A DNA stretch of 41,442 nucleotides, taken from contig JBBEBC010000029.1 of the NCBI GenBank assembly GCA_040882555.1, positions 1 through 41,442 of the forward strand, read 5' to 3'. This document shows, piece after piece, positions 31,084-38,910 of the stretch; positions within the stretch are counted from its first letter, which is position 1, and each line of letters begins with the position of its first letter. A program made the translations under genes and the position numbers. The notes beneath the pieces were generated by a model. The model was not told the DNA's origin, searched no databases, and saw only the letters and a program-made list of their open reading frames with translations. This DNA comes from M30B66 sp040882555 (GTDB lineage: Bacteria; Bacteroidota; Bacteroidia; M30B66).

Positions 31084-33705
31084 ATGATGAATTCAGCTCA
31101 AATAAGAAAGCAGTTTTTAGACTTTTTCGAATCAAAAGGACATGAAATAGTACCATCGGCTCCTATGGTTATTAAGAATGACCCAACGCTTATGTTTACA
31201 AATGCAGGGATGAATCAATTCAAGGATATTTTTCTTGGGATTTCTCCTGCTAAGTATAATAGGGTGGCCGATTCACAGAAATGTTTGCGTGTTTCAGGTA
31301 AGCATAATGATTTGGAAGAAGTTGGGGTGGATACTTATCACCATACCATGTTTGAAATGCTTGGTAATTGGTCGTTTGGAGATTATTTTAAAAAAGAAGC
31401 AATTGCTTGTGCTTGGGAATTATTGACTGAAGTGTATAAAATTCCAAAAGACAGGCTGTATGTAACTGTTTTTGAAGGTGATGCATCTGAAAAACTTGAA
31501 TTCGATTCTGAGTCATTTGATATATGGAAATCTTTTATTGATGAAAGCAGAATCATCAATGGAAATAAAAAAGATAATTTCTGGGAGATGGGCGATACAG
31601 GTCCTTGTGGACCATGCACGGAGATACATGTAGATATGCGCTCTGACGAGGATAGAAAATCAATTGATGGGAAAGCCTTTGTAAATGCAGATCATCCTCA
31701 GGTGATTGAAATATGGAATAACGTATTCATGGAATTCAATCGCAAGGCTGATGGTTCATTAGAATCTCTTCCAGCAAAGCATGTTGATACAGGAATGGGT
31801 TTCGAGAGATTGTGCATGGTACTGCAAAATAAGCAGTCGACCTATGATACGGATGTTTTTCAACCACTCATCAAAGCACTTGAAGAAAAATCTTCTAAGT
31901 CATATGGTGTTGATATTCAAACTGATATAGCTATGCGCGTGATCTCTGATCACATTAGAACCATAGCTTTTGCGATTGCCGATGGACAACTCCCTGAGAG
32001 CAATAAAGCGGGTTATGTAATAAGAAGAATCTTAAGACGGGCAGTTCGTTATGGATATACTTTTCTAGGATTTAATGAGCCTTTTATGTTTTCATTGGTC
32101 GACTCACTAATCAAAGTTATGGGTGAAGCTTTTCCTGAAATAGTTAGTCAAAAGAGCTTGATAATTAATGTAATACAGGAAGAGGAGAACTCGTTTTTGA
32201 GGACGCTTGCAAATGGTATCAATCGTTTTAACGATTACACAAAGAAGAATAAAGGAAAGGAAGTTATCGATGGCCTTTTTGCATTTGAATTGTACGATAC
32301 GTATGGTTTTCCAATTGATCTAACTCAGCTTATTGCCAGAGAACAGAATTTAACTGTTGATATGCCAAGTTTTGAGCTTGAATTGCAAAAGCAGAAAGAA
32401 CGTTCTAGATCAAGCACAGCCATTGCAGCTGGCGACTGGAATGTAATAGAGGAAGATGATAGGCAAGAGTTTATTGGATATTCCTATACTGAAGCAGATG
32501 TGAGAATTACAAAATACAGAGAGGTAAGTGCTAAAGGAAAAAAGCAAATCCATTTGTTATTTAATTTAACTCCATTCTATGCCGAAAGTGGAGGTCAGGT
32601 TGGAGATACAGGGATAATTAAATCGGCTGCTGATCAAATTCGCATTTTAGATACTAAAAAGGAACACGGTCAAATCATCCATTTTGCGGATAAACTCCCA
32701 ACAGATCCAAAAGCTACATTCAATGCGCAAGTTGATCTCGATAGACGTAAGGCAATCATGGCAAACCACAGCGCAACTCATCTATTACACTCAGCATTGA
32801 GGGAAGTATTAGGCTCGCATGTTGAGCAAAAGGGATCTCTTGTTGCTCCTGATCATTTGAGATTCGACTTCTCTCACTTTTCCAAAATTGAATCTGATGA
32901 TTTAAGTAGAATTGAAGGAATGGTTAACGAAAAGATTCTTGAAAATATTGAGAGTTCTATTGTAGAAATGCCATTGGAGGAAGCTCGCAAATTAGGTGCT
33001 ATGGCATTGTTTGGCGAAAAATATGGAGATGTAGTAAGAGTTGTTAGTATTGACCCATCCTATTCAGTAGAATTGTGCGGAGGTACTCATGTTAAAGCAA
33101 CCGGAGCTATTGGGTACTTTAAAATTCTGAGTGAATCGGCTGTTGCAGCAGGGGTGAGAAGAATTGAAGCAATAAGCTCGAAAACTGCAGGTAAATACAT
33201 TTCCGAAGAACTTGAGCTTATAAACCAAGTCAAAGGAGTGCTCAAAACTGGAAAGGATATCATAAAAGGTATACATAACCTTCAAGAGGAAAACTCTTTC
33301 TTAACAAGACAAATTGAGCAATTCAGAAAAGAGAAAGCGGGAGCTATTAAGAAAGACCTCATTGCTAGCATTATTGATGAAGCTGGAATAAAGAAACTGA
33401 TTTCTAAAGTTGATTTAGATCATCCTGATGTTATAAAAACTCTTGCTTTTGAGTTAAAGCAGCAGTTTTCTGACGCGTTCATTGTCCTGATAAATGAAGC
33501 AAATGGGAAACCAATGATTGCTGTGGCTTTAGGAGATAATCTTGTAAAAGCTGGTTGGAATGCAGTTAACATCATTAAAAAGCTTTCTCCGATCATTCAA
33601 GGTGGAGGTGGAGGTCAGCCATTTTTCGCAACCGCGGGTGGAAAGAATCTCGATGGAATGGATAAAGTACTCATTGAAGCAAAAAATATAAATTCACCTA
33701 TATGA
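31084..33705 (+). CDS. alaS: alanyl-tRNA synthetase
   Basis: 873 residues, full length. The aminoacylation domain begins SAQIRKQFLDFFESKGH with motif PTLMFTNAGMNQFKDIFLG; DTGPCGPCTEI and HVDTGMGFERL follow. The editing domain has zinc-binding HSATHLLH and CGGTHV. The C-Ala domain ends IIQGGGGGQPFFATAGGKN. It charges tRNA(Ala) and clears mischarged Ser/Gly. Two adjacent ATGs (31084, 31087) could serve as the start. Its last 4 bases overlap the start of a T9SS-exported hydrolase, an odd pairing of a cytosolic housekeeping enzyme with a secreted one. Confidence 0.98.
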   Translation: MMNSAQIRKQFLDFFESKGHEIVPSAPMVIKNDPTLMFTNAGMNQFKDIFLGISPAKYNRVADSQKCLRVSGKHNDLEEVGVDTYHHTMFEMLGNWSFGDYFKKEAIACAWELLTEVYKIPKDRLYVTVFEGDASEKLEFDSESFDIWKSFIDESRIINGNKKDNFWEMGDTGPCGPCTEIHVDMRSDEDRKSIDGKAFVNADHPQVIEIWNNVFMEFNRKADGSLESLPAKHVDTGMGFERLCMVLQNKQSTYDTDVFQPLIKALEEKSSKSYGVDIQTDIAMRVISDHIRTIAFAIADGQLPESNKAGYVIRRILRRAVRYGYTFLGFNEPFMFSLVDSLIKVMGEAFPEIVSQKSLIINVIQEEENSFLRTLANGINRFNDYTKKNKGKEVIDGLFAFELYDTYGFPIDLTQLIAREQNLTVDMPSFELELQKQKERSRSSTAIAAGDWNVIEEDDRQEFIGYSYTEADVRITKYREVSAKGKKQIHLLFNLTPFYAESGGQVGDTGIIKSAADQIRILDTKKEHGQIIHFADKLPTDPKATFNAQVDLDRRKAIMANHSATHLLHSALREVLGSHVEQKGSLVAPDHLRFDFSHFSKIESDDLSRIEGMVNEKILENIESSIVEMPLEEARKLGAMALFGEKYGDVVRVVSIDPSYSVELCGGTHVKATGAIGYFKILSESAVAAGVRRIEAISSKTAGKYISEELELINQVKGVLKTGKDIIKGIHNLQEENSFLTRQIEQFRKEKAGAIKKDLIASIIDEAGIKKLISKVDLDHPDVIKTLAFELKQQFSDAFIVLINEANGKPMIAVALGDNLVKAGWNAVNIIKKLSPIIQGGGGGQPFFATAGGKNLDGMDKVLIEAKNINSPI

Positions 33706-34823
33706 AGTTAATCCTCGTTTCTCTTTTTTCTGCCCTTTTCATAACGAATGCTAGTGCTCAATCTTATTCAATTGGCAGAAGTAGTGAAAGTGTATTCGAT
33801 CCATCAAGAAACAGAGCGATTCCAGTTGAAGTTTATTACCCGGCCCTTAGTGCTGGAACGAATGCAGAGTGGGCTACTGGCACCTTTCCATTAATAATTC
33901 TGGGGCATGGCTTTGCAATGACTTATTCGGCTTATGAGAATATCTCGAGTTTTTTTGTGCCAAAAGGATATGTCTTCGCCATGATTGATACCGAAAATGG
34001 ACTTGTGGGAGTGAGTCATGGCAATTTTGCTGCAGATTATAAATATGTAAAAGAAAACTTGAACTTGCCCGGCACACTCGAACAAACCACCGCTTATCTA
34101 GGTCATTCAATGGGTGGTGGGGCTGCATTTTTAGCAGCTTCGCTGGGAAATCAACCTGATTTACTTATCGGTTTGGCACCCGCCGAAACCAACCCTTCAG
34201 CAATTTCTGCTTCATCTTTAATTACTATACCAACCTTTGTTTTCTCAGGCGAGGGTGACGCTGTAACACCTCCTTCAGAGAATCATATTCCTATGTATGA
34301 TGATTGCGCCTCTGATTGCAAAGGGTTTATAAGTATCCTAGGTGGAGCTCATTGTTATTTTGCTCAATCCAACTTTTTCTGTGATTTCGGTGAAACAACA
34401 GCCGGTTCTGATATTCAGATAAATAGAGCTCAACAACAGGATGTACTTTTCGATTTTCTTGAGCCTCTATTTCAAACCTTTTTAAGAGATAATAACGAAA
34501 CTTTTGCTCAGTTCTCAGATTCCCTGGCTTTATCATCCCGCGTTAGCGGAACTCACACCTGCGATGAAAATGCCCTGTCTTTTAATGCAAGTAAGAGCAA
34601 CCTTCTAACTGTTTACCCTTCACCAGCTAGTCATTCAATAAACATTAAGTCTTTTAAGAATAAGCTTGGGCATTTCGAAATAAGAAGTTCAACCGGCAAG
34701 TTGGTAAGCCAAGGAAATTGCGACACTACGTCTGAAAATATTAATATTTCAGCATGGCCAGCTGGCATTTACCATTTCAAGAATGCCGATGGTCAAATCA
34801 GATTTAAAAAGCTTGATTTATAA
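33702..34823 (+). CDS. secreted alpha/beta-hydrolase with T9SS C-terminal sorting domain
   Basis: 373 residues. Signal peptide KLILVSLFSALFITNASAQ is followed by an alpha/beta-hydrolase domain with an oxyanion segment LIILGHGFAMTYSAY, nucleophile elbow GHSMGGG (Ser 136), acid GEGD (Asp 186) and His 217 in GGAHCYF. Cys 202, 206, 218 and 228 could form disulfides. The last ~75 residues are a T9SS type A domain (LTVYPSPASHSINI ... WPAGIYHF). The order and GHSMGGG elbow recall dienelactone-hydrolase, PAF-acetylhydrolase and cutinase-like esterases; the substrate is unknown. Its ATG overlaps the alaS stop. Its 3' end overlaps the convergent esterase gene by 6 bases. Confidence 0.88.
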   Translation: MKLILVSLFSALFITNASAQSYSIGRSSESVFDPSRNRAIPVEVYYPALSAGTNAEWATGTFPLIILGHGFAMTYSAYENISSFFVPKGYVFAMIDTENGLVGVSHGNFAADYKYVKENLNLPGTLEQTTAYLGHSMGGGAAFLAASLGNQPDLLIGLAPAETNPSAISASSLITIPTFVFSGEGDAVTPPSENHIPMYDDCASDCKGFISILGGAHCYFAQSNFFCDFGETTAGSDIQINRAQQQDVLFDFLEPLFQTFLRDNNETFAQFSDSLALSSRVSGTHTCDENALSFNASKSNLLTVYPSPASHSINIKSFKNKLGHFEIRSSTGKLVSQGNCDTTSENINISAWPAGIYHFKNADGQIRFKKLDL

Positions 34824-35729
34824 AGGTTTTCCAAAAGCCCATTTAAGGAATTCGGGCATTGCCTTCCCCCAAGTGGGGACATCATGCTTACCGTTTTTAA
34901 CTTCATGATAAACAACGTCATAATAAGGTTTATAGCCAAGTTTGATTAACTCTGCAACTAAGTCCAGGGTATCGTCAATAGCATCAATAATCCCATTCTT
35001 ATTTCTGTCGGCAGTTTCATCTTTGGTGCCAGCCATAAACCAGAACTTCATTCCCTTGCGCAATCTGCTTTTGCGAATCAATTGATGAATTATCCTGTCA
35101 TGCTCGGTGTATCCTTGGTCAAGTGCACGTTTTCTCCACCAGAATGAGCCGGAAAATGCTCCAACTCTTGGAAAATATTCTGGATGATTCCAAGCAATAT
35201 CTAGTGCCGATAATCCACCCATACTATAACCAGCAATTGCATTTTGAGGATGATTTAGGTCAATTCTAAAGCGATGTAATAGGGTAGGTAAGAGATGTTC
35301 GATAACGAATCGGCTATACGCTTTGGCTCTTGATCCCCTTTTTTTGTAGTCAGGTTTTGAAGCAACTCCATATTCCTGAATTCTATCTCCACAAAAAACT
35401 CCTGCAACAATAAAAGGTTGAATCAAATCCTCCTTTTGAAGCTTATTTAATATGTCAAGAAGATTCATTGTTTCGCTATCCTGACCATCATTGAGAATAA
35501 GAACAGGCAATGGCTGTGAAGAGCTCTTAAAAAAAGGAGGTGTAAATACTTCAATATTTACAACTCTGTCTAGCATGAGAGAATGAATTCCTTCTATCCT
35601 GTGTTTATCCCAAGTAGTTTCTCTTGTTTCTTTAATTTCCTCTTTTTCATTTATAGACTTCTCCATAGGCTCCAAAATTGAAGAATTCGCAAGTTTATTT
35701 GTAATCTGGTTAAAAGATTCTTTCAACAT
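34818..35729 (-). CDS. esterase of the Fes/EstD-like alpha/beta-hydrolase family
   Basis: 303 residues without signal peptide, so cytoplasmic. The domain begins near residue 55 (VVNIEVFTPPFF); the nucleophile elbow is GYSMGG (Ser 169), followed by WNHPEYFPRVGAFSGSFWW and FMAGTKDETADRNKNGIID (candidate acid) and a late His in NGKHDVPTWG. This is the putative-esterase (PF00756) pattern shared by enterochelin esterases and antigen-85-like enzymes. The first ~45 residues are polar and variable; an internal ATG at residue 22 is a possible start. It is divergent from the amidoligase cluster and may belong to it functionally, since esterases recur there. Confidence 0.87.
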   Translation of the reverse strand: MLKESFNQITNKLANSSILEPMEKSINEKEEIKETRETTWDKHRIEGIHSLMLDRVVNIEVFTPPFFKSSSQPLPVLILNDGQDSETMNLLDILNKLQKEDLIQPFIVAGVFCGDRIQEYGVASKPDYKKRGSRAKAYSRFVIEHLLPTLLHRFRIDLNHPQNAIAGYSMGGLSALDIAWNHPEYFPRVGAFSGSFWWRKRALDQGYTEHDRIIHQLIRKSRLRKGMKFWFMAGTKDETADRNKNGIIDAIDDTLDLVAELIKLGYKPYYDVVYHEVKNGKHDVPTWGKAMPEFLKWAFGKPL

Positions 35730-35731
35730 AG

Positions 35732-35760
35732 TTGTTATATTAATAGAATCATTATCTTTG
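35732..35760 (+). promoter_or_regulatory. Bacteroidota-type promoter of the amidoligase cluster
   Basis: TTG (35732-35734), 18-base spacer, TATCTTTG (35753-35760): both elements and the spacing fit the consensus. Transcription would start near 35766, leaving a leader of about 84 bases before the TTG start codon at 35850. It lies immediately upstream of the divergent esterase gene (start 35729). Confidence 0.65.
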
Positions 35761-35783
35761 CGCCCGATTTGTTGAATATCTCA

Positions 35784-35847
35784 TAATGTTATATCGGATT
35801 TTAGTCATTGTCTGCAACAATAGTGAGATAACATTAATAAAATGTTA
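35784..35847 (+). promoter_or_regulatory. leader with two mutually exclusive hairpins
   Basis: Three segments can pair: A, TAATGTTAT (35784-35792); B, ATAACATTA (35828-35836); C, AATGTTA (35841-35847). A with B forms a 9-bp stem; B with C forms a 7-bp stem with a 5-base loop that ends two bases before the TTG start codon. The alternatives exclude each other, as in attenuators or start-masking leaders. Stems are AT-rich and thus weak, and no known riboswitch is recognised. Confidence 0.35.
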
Positions 35848-35849
35848 AC

Positions 35850-36557
35850 TTGAAGGAACGCTATCATCGTTGGTATTCTAATCAACTAAATTGCGATATG
35901 CAAATGCTGGAGTTTGGAGACAGAGGTTTTCCTCTGGTTCTATTTCCAACTTCTATGGGGCGTTACCATGAAAACAAGGATTTTGGACTTATAGATGCTG
36001 TTTCATGGTATGTGAACGAAGGTCTTATTCGTATTTTCTGTCCTGATAGTATAGACCACCTTAGTTGGTATAACCGTCAAGTTCATCCTTCTGTTAGAGT
36101 TCAAAATCATATCTGGTATGACCAGATGCTAGTTCATGAGCTTTTTCCTCATGTTAGATCGGTCACAGGTGTTGAAAGGTTTGCTCTTGCCGGATGCAGT
36201 TTTGGAGGGTATCATGCCGCTAACGCGGGATTGAAACATCCTGAATTTGTGAAATACATCTTTGTTATGGGGGCTAAATTCGATATCAAATCTCAAATGG
36301 ATGGGTATTATGATGAGAATGTTTATTTTAACAATCCCACAGATTTTGTACCTTCAGCAAGCAATCCATTTTACCATGATTTGCAAATAGTACTCGGAAC
36401 AGGTAGTCATGACATCTGCCTTGATGCAAACATTCAATTTGCTGATATTCTCAGGTCAAAAGGTCAAAGGCACTGGTTGGATATCCGTGAAGGTGCAAAT
36501 CACGATTGGCCTGCATGGAAAGGAATGTTATCGCATTACCTTTCATTAATAAATTAA
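35850..36557 (+). CDS. alpha/beta-hydrolase (COG4947-like esterase), first gene of the amidoligase cluster
   Basis: 235 residues from a TTG start; the nearest upstream ATG leads to a stop after three codons, and the N-terminus KERYHRWYSNQLNCDMQML matches the usual family start. It has FPTSMGRYHENKDFG, SIDHLSWYN, the nucleophile elbow GCSFGGYHA (Ser 117), a candidate acid in GSHDIC (Asp 188) and His 218 in GANHDWPAW. No signal peptide, so it acts in the cytosol. Members occur next to ATP-grasp and GCS2-type ligases in other bacteria as I recall. A role in trimming or cyclising the pathway product is inference. The gene for the ATP-grasp follows after 47 bases. Confidence 0.88.
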   Translation: MKERYHRWYSNQLNCDMQMLEFGDRGFPLVLFPTSMGRYHENKDFGLIDAVSWYVNEGLIRIFCPDSIDHLSWYNRQVHPSVRVQNHIWYDQMLVHELFPHVRSVTGVERFALAGCSFGGYHAANAGLKHPEFVKYIFVMGAKFDIKSQMDGYYDENVYFNNPTDFVPSASNPFYHDLQIVLGTGSHDICLDANIQFADILRSKGQRHWLDIREGANHDWPAWKGMLSHYLSLIN

Positions 36558-36604
36558 GAATGAATACAACTAAGAATAACCCTAAACAATAATAAACACA
36601 CACA

Positions 36605-37699
36605 ATGAAGAAAATCGGAATTTTACATGGAATGGAAAGCTCTTTTCCAGAAGCAGTAGTTGAAAGAATCAATTCAAAAGGCATTAAAGACATCAAAGCT
36701 GAAATTGCTCTTATTGATGTTGTTAGCCAATCAGAACCTACAGAATATGCTGTTATCATTGACAGAATTTCTCAAGATGTACCATTTTATCGTGCTTATC
36801 TTAAGAATGCAGCTATCTCAGGAACAGCGGTAATCAATAACCCATTTTGGTGGAGTGCTGATGAGAAGTTTTTTAATAACGCTTTAGCTGTTAAATTAGG
36901 AGTTCCTGTTCCTAAAACAGTTCTTTTACCTTCTGTTGAGCGTCCAGCCGATACATCTGAAGAATCATTCAAAAACCTAAACTTTCCATTAAGCTGGGAG
37001 GCTATTTTCGATCATATTGGTTTTCCTGCATACATGAAGCCTCATTCAGGTGGCGGTTGGAAAAGCGTTTATAAGGTGAATAACCGTGAAGAGTTTTTCG
37101 AAGCATACCACGAAACTGGTCAACTAGTAATGATGCTTCAGGAAGAAATCGTTTTTGAAGAATACTATCGTTGCTATTGCATCGGAGGAGATAACGTTCG
37201 CATCATGCAATATGAGCCACGTAATCCTCACCACTTACGCTACGTTGTAGATTCTGCACCTTCTTCAGCAAAACTTCTTAAAACTATTGAAGACTACGTT
37301 ATTAAGCTTAACAAAGCTTTAGGATACGATTTCAATACAGTTGAATTTGCAGTGAAAGACGGTATTCCTTATGCTATCGATTTCTGTAATCCAGCTCCAG
37401 ATGCTGATATTAACAGTGTTGGTCAAGAAAATTTTGACTGGGTTATTGAAGCTGCCGCAAATCTTGCAATTGAGCGTGCAAAAGCACAAAAACCAGGTCA
37501 GGATAACCTTACATGGGGAACTTTCGTGTCTAAAGCAGCACTTAAATTAAGTCCAACAGCTAAGGCAGCTCCAAAAGCAGCAGCTAAAACGATAGCTCCA
37601 AAAGCGGTAAAGGCGGTTGCAGCTAAAGCTGAAACACCAAAGAAGACTGCAGTAGCAAAGAAAACCTCTGCTAAAAAAGCAGTTGCTGAAAAAGCTTAA
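36605..37699 (+). CDS. ATP-grasp ligase with a Lys/Ala-rich histone-H1-like tail
   Basis: 364 residues. The ATP-grasp core spans about residues 85-300: lid and nucleotide-binding PAYMKPHSGGGWKSVYKV (Lys 145 and Gly-rich loop), hinge MMLQEEI, YRCYCIGGDNVRIM, and metal-ligand segment TVEFAVKDGIPYAIDFCNP (Glu 247, Asp 259, Asn 262). It should form a carboxylate-amine bond via an acyl phosphate. Residues 318-364 (47 residues) contain 18 Ala and 13 Lys with no aromatic residue, resembling histone H1 or AlgP tails. Codon use stays in line with the rest of the gene, so it does not look like a frameshift. An intrinsic terminator follows at 37713-37751. Confidence 0.9.
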   Translation: MKKIGILHGMESSFPEAVVERINSKGIKDIKAEIALIDVVSQSEPTEYAVIIDRISQDVPFYRAYLKNAAISGTAVINNPFWWSADEKFFNNALAVKLGVPVPKTVLLPSVERPADTSEESFKNLNFPLSWEAIFDHIGFPAYMKPHSGGGWKSVYKVNNREEFFEAYHETGQLVMMLQEEIVFEEYYRCYCIGGDNVRIMQYEPRNPHHLRYVVDSAPSSAKLLKTIEDYVIKLNKALGYDFNTVEFAVKDGIPYAIDFCNPAPDADINSVGQENFDWVIEAAANLAIERAKAQKPGQDNLTWGTFVSKAALKLSPTAKAAPKAAAKTIAPKAVKAVAAKAETPKKTAVAKKTSAKKAVAEKA

Positions 37700-37712
37700 T
37701 TTGTTATAAAAT

Positions 37713-37751
37713 AAAAACACCGGAGCTCGATGGGAGTTATCCGGTGTTTTT
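37713..37751 (+). terminator. intrinsic terminator inside the amidoligase cluster
   Basis: AAAAACACCGGA (37713-37724) pairs perfectly over 12 bp with TCCGGTGTTTTT (37740-37751) around a 15-base loop; the T-rich right arm completes a Rho-independent terminator, usable on both strands. It lies 13 bases after the ATP-grasp stop and 31 before the GTG of the GCS2 ligase. Readthrough or a second promoter (TATTTTG at 37753-37759 is suggestive only) would be needed for downstream genes. Confidence 0.8.
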
Positions 37752-37782
37752 CTATTTTGCATGCTCAAACTCTAGATTATTC

Positions 37783-38886
37783 GTGTCAACTCCATCTTTT
37801 ACATTAGGCATCGAGGAAGAATACATGGTTGTTCATCCTGAAACTCGTGAACTCACGTCTCACGATCAAAAAATTGTTGAAATCGCAGGCCGGCTTCTCG
37901 ATGATCAGGTAAAGGCAGAAATGCATCAGGCTGTTGTTGAAGTAGGAACTGGAATATGCAATAATATCGAAGAAGCCAGAAACGATCTAAGTAAACTTCG
38001 CAAAGCTGTTGGTGATATTGCGATAGATCAAGGACTCAGAATCGCTGCCGCTGGAACGCATCCTTTTTCACATTGGAGCACTCAGTTAATCACTCCGAAT
38101 CCTCGATACGATGAAATCGTTAACGAGCTTCAGGAGGCCGCAAGATCGAATTTAATTTTTGGTCTCCACGTTCACGTGGGCATTGAAGATAAGAACATGG
38201 CTATGCACATAGCTAATTCTGTACGATATTTTCTTCCTCACGTTTATGCACTAAGCACAAACTCTCCTTTTTGGGAAGGCCGAAATACAGGGTTTAAAAG
38301 TTTCAGATCGAAAGTATTTGATAAATTCCCTAGAACAGGTATTCCAGATTTCTTCAATACATATGAAGATTTTATTAGCTATGTGAACCTACTTGTTAAA
38401 ACGGGATGTATTGATAATGCCAAGAAAATTTGGTGGGACTTGAGAGTTCATCCCTTTTTTCCTACCATTGAATTCAGAATTTGTGATTGTCCAACTCGAG
38501 TTGATGTAACAATTGCAATTGCAGCTGTTTTCCAAGCTTTAGTCGCCAAACTTTATAAATTGAGATCTGCTAACCTTAACTTTATGGTTTATACCAGAGC
38601 CTTGATCAATGAAAATAAATGGAGAGCTGGGCGCTATGGAATTGATGGGAAAATGATTGATTTTGGTAAGGAAGAAGAAGTTAGAACTCGTTCATTGATT
38701 GTCGAATTGCTTGAATTTATTGATGACGTTGTTGACGATCTTGGTTGTAGAGAAGAAATCTCTTACGTGTACAAAATATTAGATGAAGGAACAGGAGCAG
38801 ATCGACAATTGAAAATTTACGAAGAAACAGGCGACTTGGTGAAAGTTGTTGATTACTTGGTTGAAGAATCCATGGCTGGACTTTAA
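37783..38886 (+). CDS. GCS2-type carboxylate-amine ligase (YbdK-like)
   Basis: 367 residues from the GTG at 37783 (Met-Ser-Thr-Pro-Ser-Phe); a further in-frame GTG at 37744 is inside the terminator and is rejected. It has FTLGIEEEYMVV (Mg-binding Glu cluster), HQAVVEVGTGICNN, AAGTHPFSHW, FGLHVHVGIEDK and TIEFRICDCPTRV, all typical of glutamate-cysteine ligase type 2 relatives. These ligases join an amine to a carboxylate using ATP; the true substrate of most family members, including this type, is unknown. Three further genes read in the same direction; the spacing to the amidotransferase-like gene is 24 bases. Cytoplasmic. Confidence 0.93.
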   Translation: MSTPSFTLGIEEEYMVVHPETRELTSHDQKIVEIAGRLLDDQVKAEMHQAVVEVGTGICNNIEEARNDLSKLRKAVGDIAIDQGLRIAAAGTHPFSHWSTQLITPNPRYDEIVNELQEAARSNLIFGLHVHVGIEDKNMAMHIANSVRYFLPHVYALSTNSPFWEGRNTGFKSFRSKVFDKFPRTGIPDFFNTYEDFISYVNLLVKTGCIDNAKKIWWDLRVHPFFPTIEFRICDCPTRVDVTIAIAAVFQALVAKLYKLRSANLNFMVYTRALINENKWRAGRYGIDGKMIDFGKEEEVRTRSLIVELLEFIDDVVDDLGCREEISYVYKILDEGTGADRQLKIYEETGDLVKVVDYLVEESMAGL

Positions 38887-38910
38887 CAACCTAGTTAATA
38901 AATTAAAAAA

